Assembly: GCA_020852655.1 (NCBI GenBank)
Contig: JADZAI010000103.1
Location: 62,001-126,000 of the forward strand
DNA length: 64,000 bases
Source of the DNA: Alphaproteobacteria bacterium
GTDB lineage: Bacteria; Pseudomonadota; Alphaproteobacteria; Micropepsales; Micropepsaceae
Reading direction: 5' to 3'
In this document: piece after piece, positions 26,681 through 35,365 of the stretch
How positions within the stretch are numbered: the stretch's first letter is position 1
How the letters are laid out: each line of letters begins with the position of its first letter
Program-made: the position numbers and the translations under genes
Notes under the pieces: generated by a model
Database searches by the model: none
Told to the model about the DNA's origin: nothing
What the model saw: only the letters and a program-made list of their open reading frames with translations

Positions 26681-27976
26681 TCAGCCGTCGATCGCCCGGC
26701 GCGCTTCGGCGTGGCCGGGATCGAGGCTGAGCACCGCCTCCCAATAGCGCCGCGCCGCCGCCGCATCGCCCGCCGCGGCGAAATGGCGGGCGAAGATCAG
26801 CGGCGCGCAGGCGCTCCTGTCGCCCGTCTGCACCTTCAGCACTTCGGACCATGTCTTCGCCGCGCGCGGCTCGTCGCGCGCGAGTTTCAGCCGGACCATC
26901 TCCTTCAGGAAGCGCGGCTCGCCGAGCGCGTCGGGATCGCGCGGGAAACGCGCCGCGCCATGCGCGATCGCCGCTTCATACTCCGCGTCGTCGCCGGCTT
27001 CCCGCAAGGCCGCCGCACTGTCCCACAGCACCTGCCCCCGCCTTCGCGCCAGCGCTTCGTTGGCCGTGCGCCGGTCGCCGAAGCCGGCATCGATCAGCCC
27101 AAGCTCGGCGTTCAGGCGGATGATCTTGTGGATGCGCGAATCCGTCGGCGGCGTCCGGTCGAGCGTGTCTTCCAGCACCACGCTCGTCTGTCCGAAGCCT
27201 TCCTCGTCATAGATCGCCGCGTTCGAATGCAGCCCTTCCGCGCCGATATACTTGCCGTAGCACGCGACCGTGTTGACCCGCGCCGCCCCGGTCAGCAGGC
27301 AGGCATAGGACTTCGCGACGTCCTGCGTCGTGCCCGGTGCATGGAAGCCCCAGCCGTGGAAGAGCTGCACGATGCGGTCGTTGTCGCGCATGCGGTAATT
27401 CGTCGCCAGCGCAATGCGCAGATATTCCTCGACGAACGGCCGCTGGCGCAGCCACTGGCGCCGCGTCAGGCCGAAACCCCAATGCGGGCCCAGCGGCCCC
27501 AGCATCGGCGCATCCGCCGGCCGGCCCTCTAGCGGCGTCTGGTGCATGCCATAGGCCGCAACATAGCCGATCCGCGGATTCGCGACGGCGAAACCCAGCA
27601 GCGTGTCCAGCGATGCGAGGTAATGCGGTCCCAGCCATAGATCGTCTTCGAGGAAGATCGCCGCCTCCTCGCCGAGATGCTCGAAGGCGAGCCGCTCCGC
27701 CCGGTCGAAATTCCCGGCAACACCGAGGTTGAAGCGCGACGCGAGCACCTGCCCGCCCGGAAAGAGGCTGCGGAACGCCGCAATGTTCTCCGCGATCAGC
27801 CGCGGCTTGCAATGCAGGCGGTTCGTGTCGGCGTCGACGGCACCGTCCTGGAGCAGGAAGATGCGGCTCTCGTCCAGCGAGACGCCCGCCTGCGCGCGGA
27901 GCGATTCCAGCACCTGCCCCAGATAGTCGGGCCGGTTGAAGCACAGGATGAAGATCGGAAAGCGCTGCGCCGTCAT
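26681..27976 (-). CDS. Glycosyltransferase with C-terminal TPR-like repeats
   Basis: Protein of 431 residues. The first 280 residues look like a GT-A transferase: PIFILCFNRPDYLGQVLESL, a NLGVAGNFDRAERLAFEHL stretch, and FLEDDLW as the metal-binding acidic motif, with a layout close to GNT-I-like enzymes. The remaining 150 residues are Ala/Arg-rich paired helices resembling TPRs, ending with YWEAVLSLDPGHAEARRAI. The ATG overlaps the stop of the upstream methyltransferase-like gene by four bases. Acceptor unknown. Confidence 0.82.
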   Translation of the reverse strand: MTAQRFPIFILCFNRPDYLGQVLESLRAQAGVSLDESRIFLLQDGAVDADTNRLHCKPRLIAENIAAFRSLFPGGQVLASRFNLGVAGNFDRAERLAFEHLGEEAAIFLEDDLWLGPHYLASLDTLLGFAVANPRIGYVAAYGMHQTPLEGRPADAPMLGPLGPHWGFGLTRRQWLRQRPFVEEYLRIALATNYRMRDNDRIVQLFHGWGFHAPGTTQDVAKSYACLLTGAARVNTVACYGKYIGAEGLHSNAAIYDEEGFGQTSVVLEDTLDRTPPTDSRIHKIIRLNAELGLIDAGFGDRRTANEALARRRGQVLWDSAAALREAGDDAEYEAAIAHGAARFPRDPDALGEPRFLKEMVRLKLARDEPRAAKTWSEVLKVQTGDRSACAPLIFARHFAAAGDAAAARRYWEAVLSLDPGHAEARRAIDG

Positions 27977-28557
27977 CCGAAATCGAACAAAGTCTGCATG
28001 AGGTCGAGGTGAAGCGCCCGCCGGTTGACGTTCGCACGCTTGCGGAAGACGGCGAGCGTGTCGATCGTCTCGTGCGTGTCGAAATATTTCTCCGCGACCG
28101 AATAGCCGTGGCGCCGCGCATAGTCGTGGCAGAGCACCGTGACGTCGTCCCTTGCCAGCAAGGCACAGGTCAGCAGCGCGGCGAGCCGGAAGCGGCCGTC
28201 GACGAGGATGAGGTCGAAGGCGATATCGTCCTTCAGGAACGGCGCGATCGCGTAGAGCGGCCAGTTGCGGATCTTCTCCGTTCCGGCCGGCGCGCCCCAG
28301 GCCGCCGTCGCGCCGACGTCGATGTGATGGAAGGCCAACCGGCCCGACGCCACCGCCTGCGCGACCTCCGGATGCTCATGCAGCTTGCGGATCCAGCCGA
28401 TGTCGGTGTCGACCGAGCGCATCAGGCCGCGGCACTGCTGCACGGCGCGCAGCGTGCTGCCGCCGCAGCCATATTCCAGATAGCCGCCGGCCAGGCTGAG
28501 ATGGCGCGTGAAGGCTGCGGCCTCCGCATCCGTCATCGCCAGGGGAAGATCGATCAT
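27973..28557 (-). CDS. Methyltransferase-like protein (SAM-fold)
   Basis: Protein of 194 residues. A YLEYGCGGSTLRAV motif stands where SAM-binding glycine motif I lies, and FDLILVDGRFRLAAL followed by VLCHDY matches the later motifs of class I methyltransferases that sit in sugar clusters. It is short for the class, lacking C-terminal additions. Four-base overlap (ATGA) with the downstream glycosyltransferase indicates a two-gene operon. Whether it really transfers methyl groups is unproven. Confidence 0.75.
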   Translation of the reverse strand: MIDLPLAMTDAEAAAFTRHLSLAGGYLEYGCGGSTLRAVQQCRGLMRSVDTDIGWIRKLHEHPEVAQAVASGRLAFHHIDVGATAAWGAPAGTEKIRNWPLYAIAPFLKDDIAFDLILVDGRFRLAALLTCALLARDDVTVLCHDYARRHGYSVAEKYFDTHETIDTLAVFRKRANVNRRALHLDLMQTLFDFG

Positions 28558-28683
28558 CGGCCGGTTCCTGCCGTGTGCGCTCCTCCGTTACCGGCGTCCC
28601 GCGCCCTGCGCAACGTGCCTCCGCGCTGGCACGAAGCGGGCGCCCATGCTAGCTGCGGCGTTCCCGGTCGACCCCCACAAAGC

Positions 28684-29634
28684 ATGGCATTTCCCATCAC
28701 GCCCTTGATCCAGGTGGCCGAGCGCGATGCCGTCCTGAAAGGCCGCGCCGAGGTCTGCCTGACGGCCCTGCGCGCGCTGACCCTTGCGGAGTTCGGCCGG
28801 CTCATGTTCGCGCTCCCGGATGCGCGGCTGCCGGGCCTGTCGCGCCTGCTGCCGCGCATGGCCTCGGTCGAGGTCCAGCTCGACTGGACCGGTTCGAGCG
28901 GCGACGGCCTGCTGGAACAGACCCTCGGCTTCGTCGGCCAGGCGGCGGACGCCTATCGCGCAGCCACCGGCCGCAGCCTGGCGGGTGCGCGCATCCTCGA
29001 CTTCGGCTGCGGCTACGGGCGGATGCTGCGCCTGATGACCTACTACGCCGACCCCGAGCGCATCTTCGGGTGCGATCCCTGGGATCGTTCCATCGCGATC
29101 TGCCGGGAAGACGGCGTCCTCGCCCAGCTCGCGGTCTCCGATTACCTGCCGGCGGCATTGCCGTTTCAGGGCCGCTTCGACTTCATCTACGCCTATTCGG
29201 TCTTCACCCATCTCTCGCGCCGGGCGACGCATGCCTGCCTCGACACGCTCAGCGGATACCTGGCGCCCGGTGGCGTGCTCATCATCACGACCCGGCCCGA
29301 GGGTTACTGGGCCGGCGACGCCGGCACGCGCGCCAAGGGCCTCGACGGCGTCCTGACCGAAGAGTATCGCAAGACCGGCTTCGCCTTCCGCCCGCATCGC
29401 CGCGAGCCCGTCGATGGCGACATCACCTATGGCGAAGCGACGATGTCGCTGGACTATATCCGCGACAATTTTCCCGCCTATCGCATCGCCGGCAGCATGC
29501 CCTCGGCCGCCGACCCGCTCCAAATCGTCGTCGTCCTTCAACCCGCGGAAGCCGCGGTCGTTCCGGCCGCCGTTCCCCCGGCAAAGCCCGGTCTGATGGG
29601 CCGGCTCGCCTCACGCCTGCGCGGCGATCGGTAA
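28684..29634 (+). CDS. Class I SAM-dependent methyltransferase
   Basis: Protein of 316 residues with motif ILDFGCGYGRMLRLM at about residue 105, RIFGCDPWDRSI, and FDFIYAYSVFTHLS, then LAPGGVLIITTRP: a complete set of class I methyltransferase motifs. The frame is open far upstream but overlaps the divergent gene, so I use the ATG at 28684. It faces the methyltransferase-like/glycosyltransferase pair across 126 bases. Probably acts on a sugar or lipid of the envelope, by context. Confidence 0.85.
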   Translation: MAFPITPLIQVAERDAVLKGRAEVCLTALRALTLAEFGRLMFALPDARLPGLSRLLPRMASVEVQLDWTGSSGDGLLEQTLGFVGQAADAYRAATGRSLAGARILDFGCGYGRMLRLMTYYADPERIFGCDPWDRSIAICREDGVLAQLAVSDYLPAALPFQGRFDFIYAYSVFTHLSRRATHACLDTLSGYLAPGGVLIITTRPEGYWAGDAGTRAKGLDGVLTEEYRKTGFAFRPHRREPVDGDITYGEATMSLDYIRDNFPAYRIAGSMPSAADPLQIVVVLQPAEAAVVPAAVPPAKPGLMGRLASRLRGDR

Positions 29635-29725
29635 ACGAACTTTCGTCTTTCCCACGCTGCCGAAAGCCTTTGTTTACCCCGATCCCGCAGATTTGGCCTG
29701 ATTGGGCGGAGCGAGCGGGGCGCGG

Positions 29726-30373
29726 GTGGCTGTCGACGACCAGGCATTGGATCAGGCCGCGCCGTCGCGCGCCGAGGCCTACCTGCTGGGCGGCATCGCG
29801 GACGAGCGCCGCCATCGCCGCATCTTCATCAGCCTGCCCGTCCGCTTCATGATCGCCGATCAGGGCGAGCATCGTGGCGTGCTGTTCGACATGTCGCCCG
29901 GCGGGCTTTCGCTGACGACCGATGTGCGCCCGGCCATCGGCACGCGGGCGGTGCTCTATGTCGACGATATCGGCCGGGTCGAAGGCGTCGTCTCGCGCCA
30001 TCACCCCTATGGTTTCGCGGTTCGCCTCGCCTCCACCCAGAACCGCCGCGACAAGATCGCCGAACGGCTGATCTTCCACGCCAACCGTCATCGTCTGCGC
30101 GACGAACAACTGCGCGTCCACGAACGCATCGAGAGCGACCAGGAATCGCGCTGTGTGATGCCGGACGGGACCGACGTCGTCTGCCGCGTCGTCGATCTTT
30201 CGCTGTCGGGCGCCGCGATCGCCATCGACCCGCAGCCGCCGATCGGAACCGAAGTCATGCTGGGCCGCATGCTGGGACGCATCGTGCGCCACATCCCGCA
30301 CGGCGTCGCGATCCACTTCGCGATCAAGGCCAACTCGCACACCGTCCTCAGCGACCGCCTGGGCCGCCGCTAG
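29726..30373 (+). CDS. Tandem PilZ-domain protein
   Basis: Protein of about 215 residues with two PilZ domains, the receptor module for cyclic di-GMP. The first has the basic patch DERRHRR followed by VLFDMSPGGLS; the second has ESR and VDLSLSGAAI. The basic motif of the second is weaker, so only the first may bind the nucleotide. Start is uncertain: GTG at 29726 with GCGGGG upstream is preferred over TTG at 29702. Near glycan genes, it could tie polysaccharide output to cyclic di-GMP. Confidence 0.85.
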   Translation: MAVDDQALDQAAPSRAEAYLLGGIADERRHRRIFISLPVRFMIADQGEHRGVLFDMSPGGLSLTTDVRPAIGTRAVLYVDDIGRVEGVVSRHHPYGFAVRLASTQNRRDKIAERLIFHANRHRLRDEQLRVHERIESDQESRCVMPDGTDVVCRVVDLSLSGAAIAIDPQPPIGTEVMLGRMLGRIVRHIPHGVAIHFAIKANSHTVLSDRLGRR

Positions 30374-30439
30374 AGCAAATCCAGGAAAAGTGCGAAGCGG
30401 TTTTCCGTCCGGAATTGCGTCAAGACAAAGAGATAGAGC
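30372..30439. repeat. Palindromic intergenic repeat (RIME-like)
   Basis: Just after the PilZ stop lies a stretch with GGAAAAGTGCGAAGCGG and TTTTCC arms, then GGAATTGCG and an AGAGATAGAGC end. I recognise it as a type of mosaic palindrome scattered between genes in Rhizobiales-like genomes. Only one copy is seen here. It may act as a transcript end for the convergent PilZ and kdsB genes. Confidence 0.6.
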
Positions 30440-30478
30440 GGTGCAGCGATTCCATGAAACGCGGCACCGCCATAGGCT

Positions 30479-31210
30479 TCAGCGCGCGGCGAGGGCGGCG
30501 CGCGCCTTTTCGAGGTCGTGCGGCGTATCGACACCCAGCGGCACGCCGGCGACCCGTGCCACCGCGATCGTCATGCCCGCTTCCAGCGCCCTGAGCTGTT
30601 CCAGCTTTTCCCGCTTCTCCAGCGGCGACGGCGGCAGCGCGACAAAGCGCTCCAGCGCGGCCCGGCGATAGGCGTAGATGCCGATATGGTGGAACAGCTC
30701 GCCCTCGCCCCAGGGCGCGGTGGCCCGCGTGAAATAGAGGGCGCGCCCCCGCTCCCCGCACGCGTCCCACGCCACGACGGCTTTGACGACGTTCGGATTG
30801 TCGCGGTCCTCTTCCGCGCACGGCGCCACCAGCGTCGCCATGTCGGCGCCGCTCGCCGCCAGCGCATCGGCCACCGCCGCAACGGCCTCCGGCTCCAGCG
30901 TCGGCAGGTCGCCCTGCACATTGACGATCACGTCATGCGCACCCGCCGCATCCAGCTTGCGCAGGGCCTCGAAGATGCGGTCCGAGCCGGAAGGGTGGTT
31001 CGGATCGGTCAGCACCGCCTCGCCGCCCGAGCCCTCCACCGCCGCCGCGATCTCGCCTTCCGCGCAGGCGACCGCCACCCGCGCGAAACCCGCTTCGCGC
31101 GCCCGCTCGAGCACCTGCACGATCATCGGCTTGCCGGCGATGTCCGCCAGCGGCTTGCCCGGCAGCCGGGTCGAGGCCATGCGGGCGGGGATCAGGACGA
31201 TGGGGTTCAT
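30479..31210 (-). CDS. kdsB: 3-deoxy-manno-octulosonate cytidylyltransferase
   Basis: Makes CMP-Kdo from Kdo and CTP. Protein of 243 residues, normal length, with the nucleotide-binding [14 protein letters not shown] at residue 8, a VNVQGDLP segment, and [12 protein letters not shown] near residue 180. I start at the ATG at 31210, which puts the conserved IPARMAST at the expected distance; 23 in-frame residues upstream are not typical. Works downstream of kdsD (2552-3559); the Kdo-8-phosphate synthase and phosphatase genes are not in this window. Confidence 0.96.
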   Translation of the reverse strand: MNPIVLIPARMASTRLPGKPLADIAGKPMIVQVLERAREAGFARVAVACAEGEIAAAVEGSGGEAVLTDPNHPSGSDRIFEALRKLDAAGAHDVIVNVQGDLPTLEPEAVAAVADALAASGADMATLVAPCAEEDRDNPNVVKAVVAWDACGERGRALYFTRATAPWGEGELFHHIGIYAYRRAALERFVALPPSPLEKREKLEQLRALEAGMTIAVARVAGVPLGVDTPHDLEKARAALAAR

Positions 31211-31387
31211 GAGGACTGCCAGACACGAAATTGCCGCACGCTTAGCCGCTGGCCGGGCCGCCAACAAGCCGCGCCTCACGAAGGCCTGACCGCCCGGCCT
31301 TTACCGTTCAGCAACCATTCAGCCCGCCGCGCGTAGTGGCCTCTGGTAGAGTGGCGGTGCATGGGCGCCGCCCGCGGAGGATTGGAT

Positions 31388-32446
31388 ATGTTTCGTGCGC
31401 GCCGGGTGCTGACCGCAGTCGCACTCCTGGGCGGACTTGGCACAGCGGGCTGTGTCGGCGCCGGCTACGACAGCTACGGATACGGCGGAGGAACCTATGT
31501 CGGTTCGTCCTACGACGACGGCTATTACGGCGACGGATACTACGACGACGCCTATTACGACGACGGCTACGATTTCGGGCTCGCCTATGGCTACTACCCG
31601 AACCAGGGCTACTACCGGCGCGGCGGCTATTATTACAACGACTACTACCCCGGCTACATCTTCGGCGACGGCGGCTACTGGTACAACTCGGTCTGGTACC
31701 GCCGCCCGATCGTGAACTACGTCTACTACAACAAGCACCGCCACCACCGGCACGACCGCGATTGGAAGGACCGCGACCGCGGGAATGACCGCGACCACGA
31801 CCGTCGCGACCGCCTGCGCGATCGCAACCGTGACGGCCGCGCCGACATCTACAATCCGCGCGACCGCGACCGGGACGGAAGCTGGCGCGACCAGAACGGC
31901 AACCGCGTCCGCGACCGCAACTATGACGGCACGCCCGACCGCGTGCGCCCGCGCGACCGCAACCCTGAGCGCGCCGGCGTGAACACGCAGGAAGAGACGC
32001 GCGAATATCGCCCGCGCAGCCGCGACCGCGACGACAGCTGGCGCGAGCGCGCGAACGAGCGCGAACGGCGCAATGTCCAGCGCCAGCGCGACGACAGCCC
32101 CGGCTATCGTCAGCGCGAACCCCGCGAACGCGTGCGTGACGAGACGCGGTCCTACCGCGAGGAAACGCGTCGCACCCGGATCGGCGAGCCGTCCGACGTC
32201 CGTGGCGTCGGCGGCAACGACGACAGCCGGCGCAGCTACCGGGCGCCCGAGCGCGAGGAGCGCGTCCGTGTCGAGCGGGCACAGCCGAACTATGAGCGGG
32301 CGCCCGCCAGCTACGAGCGCGCACCGCGGGCCGAGCCCGAAGCCCAGCCGCAGCGCGCCGGCGTTCGCGACGACAGCGGCAACAGCAACCGCAATGGCAG
32401 CGACGACGGCAACACCCGCCGCCGCGGCCGCGGATCGGACGAATAG
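31388..32446 (+). CDS. Low-complexity Tyr/Gly- then Arg/Asp-rich putative lipoprotein
   Basis: Protein of 352 residues with an N-terminal signal whose end LGTAGC resembles a lipobox. Residues about 25-110 are Gly/Tyr/Asp repeats (YYGDGYYDD type), then from about 120 to the end the chain is dominated by Arg, Asp and Asn (RDRDRDG type) and must be disordered. It would be an outer-membrane or periplasmic lipoprotein. Composition rather than homology is all that can be said. It precedes a glycine-zipper envelope protein on the same strand after 103 bases. Confidence 0.75.
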   Translation: MFRARRVLTAVALLGGLGTAGCVGAGYDSYGYGGGTYVGSSYDDGYYGDGYYDDAYYDDGYDFGLAYGYYPNQGYYRRGGYYYNDYYPGYIFGDGGYWYNSVWYRRPIVNYVYYNKHRHHRHDRDWKDRDRGNDRDHDRRDRLRDRNRDGRADIYNPRDRDRDGSWRDQNGNRVRDRNYDGTPDRVRPRDRNPERAGVNTQEETREYRPRSRDRDDSWRERANERERRNVQRQRDDSPGYRQREPRERVRDETRSYREETRRTRIGEPSDVRGVGGNDDSRRSYRAPEREERVRVERAQPNYERAPASYERAPRAEPEAQPQRAGVRDDSGNSNRNGSDDGNTRRRGRGSDE

Positions 32447-32549
32447 GTCTCCGCCCGGAACGACCCGTCCAGGCAGGCGTTCAACGCGCGACAGGAAAGC
32501 GGCAGGCACCCCCCCCCGAAGGGCGCCGCCGCCAGCAAGGAGACCGTTC

Positions 32550-33050
32550 ATGCTCACCAAGCTCATGACGTCGGCTGCCGCGGCCCTGATGCTCCTCGGC
32601 GCAGCGGGCACGGCCGAAGCGCGCGATCGCTACGACTGTGGCTACAACCGCAACAACGAAGCCGCCGGTGCGATCGCGGGCGCGATCATCGGCGGCGTCA
32701 TCGGCAACCGAGTGTTTCGCGGCGAGCGCGGGCTGGGCACCGTGGGCGGCGCAATCCTCGGCGGCGTGGCTGGCTCGCAGCTCGCGCGCAGCGGCGACGA
32801 CTGCGATCGTTATTACGCCTCGAACGCCTATTACGACGCCTTCGAGCACCGCCGCCCGTACGAACGCGTGCGCTGGGAAAATCCGCGCTCGCGCAATTAC
32901 GGCTATATCGTGCCGGCGGACTATTACCGCGACCGCAACGGCCGCCAGTGCCGCAACTACGAGCAGGAGATCTGGGTGAACGGCCACCGCGAGATCGCGG
33001 AAGGCACCGCCTGCCGCACCCGCGACGGCACCTGGCGGATCATCGACTAG
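32550..33050 (+). CDS. Glycine-zipper 2TM-domain envelope protein
   Basis: Protein of 166 residues with a signal peptide ending near GTAEA. Residues about 38-80 form a glycine zipper (GAIAGAIIGGVIGN and GGAILGGVAGSQ), as in 17-kDa surface antigen and related outer-membrane proteins. The C-terminus has paired cysteines and a CRTRDGTWRIID ending common to that group. A canonical AAGGAG precedes the ATG. Likely outer-membrane associated. Confidence 0.85.
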   Translation: MLTKLMTSAAAALMLLGAAGTAEARDRYDCGYNRNNEAAGAIAGAIIGGVIGNRVFRGERGLGTVGGAILGGVAGSQLARSGDDCDRYYASNAYYDAFEHRRPYERVRWENPRSRNYGYIVPADYYRDRNGRQCRNYEQEIWVNGHREIAEGTACRTRDGTWRIID

Positions 33051-33062
33051 CTTCAGGAACAG

Positions 33063-33094
33063 CGAAGGCGCGGGAAGCGAAGCCCGCGCCTTCG
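33063..33094. terminator. Hairpin between convergent genes
   Basis: Perfect 12-bp stem, CGAAGGCGCGGG and CCCGCGCCTTCG, with an 8-base loop, between the glycine-zipper gene and a convergent gene. There is no clear T run on either side, so termination efficiency is unsure. Confidence 0.6.
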
Positions 33095-33147
33095 TTCGCC
33101 ATGGCCCGCGCCGCGCGAAAGCGCCGCGCGGGCCTCTCATTCACACC

Positions 33148-33591
33148 CTACTGAAGCGCCTTCATCATTTCGGCCTGACACTCCTGGCCGGCCGCCTTCA
33201 CCTGCGGGTCGATCCGGTCGTAGATCGCGCCGGCGTCCGCTTCGCTGATCCCGTATTCGGCGACCATGATCGAGATCGCGTTCTGGCGATCCTTGGCCTC
33301 ATCACCTTGCGAAGACATGGCCATCTCCGGCGTCGTCTTGGCGAGGACCCGCAGGACCTTGCCGCCATCGTCGCCCATGGTGGCGATCTTGTCGGTCATG
33401 CAGGTGCACATCTGCCCCATCGCCGCCTCGATCTTCGGCTTCTGCTCGGGCGGCATCTGCTGCTCCTCGAGCGCCTTCATGGTCAGCGCCACGCAGTTCG
33501 CCCGCGCATCTTCCTTGTCGTCCGCATACGCGGGCATCGCCGCGCCCGCCGCGATCAGTGCGGCGAGCGTCACCAACTTCAACTTCATCAC
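33148..33591 (-). CDS. Periplasmic hypothetical protein
   Basis: Protein of 147 residues with a clear signal peptide (Lys-rich start, hydrophobic core, cleavage near AYADD). The mature part is helical and Met-rich with four cysteines, two of them in MCTCM, so disulfides or metal binding are possible. I do not recognise a family. A second ATG lies one codon inside (33588). It ends tail-to-tail after the hairpin, with the enoyl-CoA hydratase gene 31 bases downstream of its start on the same strand. Confidence 0.72.
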   Translation of the reverse strand: MMKLKLVTLAALIAAGAAMPAYADDKEDARANCVALTMKALEEQQMPPEQKPKIEAAMGQMCTCMTDKIATMGDDGGKVLRVLAKTTPEMAMSSQGDEAKDRQNAISIMVAEYGISEADAGAIYDRIDPQVKAAGQECQAEMMKALQ

Positions 33592-33622
33592 ATCCCTCCC
33601 TTGCCGGCGCCGGCCTCTCGGC

Positions 33623-34408
33623 TCAGCGTCCCTTCCACTTTGGCGGCCGCTTCTGTGCGAACGCCAATGGCCCCTCGATAAGGTCTTCCGACTTGAACAT
33701 GGCCTGAACGGCCTCGTAGTTGCGCTGGTTCTCGGTCGCGGCCTGGAGAGAAGGCTCGTCGAGGCCCTTCAGCACGGCTTCCTTGGAGGCGCGGATGGAC
33801 ATCGGCGAGCACTCGGCGATCAGCGCCGCCCATTTCTTCGCCGTGGCCAGCAGCTCGGCCTGCGGCACGACGTCGTTGACGAAGCCCAGTTCCTTGCCCT
33901 CGGCCGCCGACACCCGGCGGCCGGTCAGGATCATGCCCATGGCGCGCTTGAGGCCGATCTGACGCGGCAGCCGGTGCAGGCCGCCGGCCAGTGCGGCGAG
34001 GCCGACGCGCGGCTCGGGCAGCGCGAAGATCGCGTTGTCCGAGGCGATGATGAGATCGCAGGCCAGCGCGATTTCGAAGCCGCCGCCCATCGCAACGCCG
34101 TTGACAGCGGCGATGACCGGCTTGTTCAGGTTGAAGCGCGCCGTCAGGCCGGCAAATCCGGTCTTCGGCGTGCTCATCGGCTTGCCGCTCGCCTGGTAGA
34201 CGAGATCGTTGCCCGCCGAGAAGGCCCGCTCGCCGGCGCCGGTGATGACGGCCACCCAGAGCGAGGGATCGGCAGCGAACTCGTTGAACACCGTCTCCAG
34301 TTCGTGATTCGCCGGGGGATGCAGCGCATTCATCTGGGCGGGACGATTGATCGTCACCACCAGCACGCTGCCGTCGCGTTCGACGGTGCAGAATTCGCGG
34401 TCGGTCAT
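33623..34408 (-). CDS. Enoyl-CoA hydratase/isomerase family protein
   Basis: Crotonase-fold protein of 261 residues. The oxyanion-hole segments are RAFSAGNDL (about residue 66) and NGVAMGGGFEIALACD (about 103); a catalytic glutamate-type position occurs in LPEPRVGLAALAGG. It probably hydrates or isomerises an acyl-CoA in fatty acid or aromatic degradation; no neighbours specify which. Start at the ATG at 34408; upstream residues in frame are unlike the family. Confidence 0.9.
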   Translation of the reverse strand: MTDREFCTVERDGSVLVVTINRPAQMNALHPPANHELETVFNEFAADPSLWVAVITGAGERAFSAGNDLVYQASGKPMSTPKTGFAGLTARFNLNKPVIAAVNGVAMGGGFEIALACDLIIASDNAIFALPEPRVGLAALAGGLHRLPRQIGLKRAMGMILTGRRVSAAEGKELGFVNDVVPQAELLATAKKWAALIAECSPMSIRASKEAVLKGLDEPSLQAATENQRNYEAVQAMFKSEDLIEGPLAFAQKRPPKWKGR

Positions 34409-34528
34409 AAGCGTTTCCGTTTCCTTAATTATGTCGCGGCAAAGAATGGTGCGGGGCCGCGGCGGGATTTGCAAGGAAATGTCGGCGCGTCCTTACGACC
34501 GCAAATGCGACCCCCGGGCGCAGGATCT

Positions 34529-35257
34529 ATGACCGCTTCGACCGCAACGCTTGATCAGGCCAATCCCCGTTTCGCCCTTTCCATCAACGGAAAGGTCTAC
34601 GGTCCCTATTCGGCGCAGCAGATGCGGACCTACGTGGCGGAAGGCCGCGTCACCGCCGCATCGCTCGTGTCACGCGACAACGGCGCCTGGATCGCAGCAT
34701 CGGACGACCCGACCCTGGCGGAGGCTTTCTCGGCCAAGACCGAGACGGCTGCGCCGGTCGCGACGCCGGTTACCAGAATCACGCCCCAGCCGGTCGCACG
34801 GGTCGCTACGACGCCCGCGCCGGCGCTGAGCGCGCGCGAGGCCTTTCTGAAGGAGCTCGAGGGCGTACGCAGCCTCAAGACCCCGACATTCGCCGCGCCC
34901 GCCCAGAAGGCGGCACCGCAGCCGGCCGAACGCCGCCGCACGGCCCGCACCGAAGAGCCCGACGAGCGCGACGTACCCGAGGCTGCGAACTTCGTGCTGA
35001 TCTTCGACGTCAAGTCGCGCGGCCACGGCAAGCTCGAAGAAGACATCATGAACATGGGCCGGTCGGTGAAGATCCTGCCCGGCATCTGGCTGCTCAACGG
35101 CCCCTATACAGCCGGCAGCATCCGCAACCAGCTCCTCCACCATTTCGGCACGCTCGATTCGTTCTTCATCATCGACGCGTCGCGCGACAAGCTCGCCTGG
35201 TTCAATCTCGGCCCCGAGGTGGATTCGCAGATCCGCCAGGTCTGGCGCCGCTCCTAA
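34529..35257 (+). CDS. GYF_2-domain protein with Cas2/SinR-like C-terminal domain
   Basis: Protein of 242 residues in three parts. Residues about 14-60 match a GYF_2 domain (FALSINGKVYGPYSAQQM, later GAWIAASDDP). Residues 65-150 are Ala/Pro/Arg-rich linker. Residues about 152-242 look like a ferredoxin-like fold with the strand order of Cas2/SinR proteins: NFVLIFDVKS, helix KLEEDIMNMG, strands around GIWLLNGPYT, helix GSIRNQLLHHFG, strand SFFIIDASRDKLAWFNL. The usual nuclease Asp position could be the D of FDV. There is no CRISPR array nearby. Start at the ATG at 34529. Function unknown. Confidence 0.72.
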   Translation: MTASTATLDQANPRFALSINGKVYGPYSAQQMRTYVAEGRVTAASLVSRDNGAWIAASDDPTLAEAFSAKTETAAPVATPVTRITPQPVARVATTPAPALSAREAFLKELEGVRSLKTPTFAAPAQKAAPQPAERRRTARTEEPDERDVPEAANFVLIFDVKSRGHGKLEEDIMNMGRSVKILPGIWLLNGPYTAGSIRNQLLHHFGTLDSFFIIDASRDKLAWFNLGPEVDSQIRQVWRRS

Positions 35258-35365
35258 GCCCATCCGGCGGGCCGATTTCCGCGTAACGTGATCGCCGGAA
35301 CGCAACGGGGGGTTATATCGACGCCGCGCGCGTGCTTTATCCTGCCGCCCCTGACGGAATCGACC

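Noticed and set aside
34529-35257. CRISPR-Cas system suggested by a Cas2-like domain
   Set aside because: No direct repeat array, no Cas1 or other cas gene in the window; the protein is treated as stand-alone.
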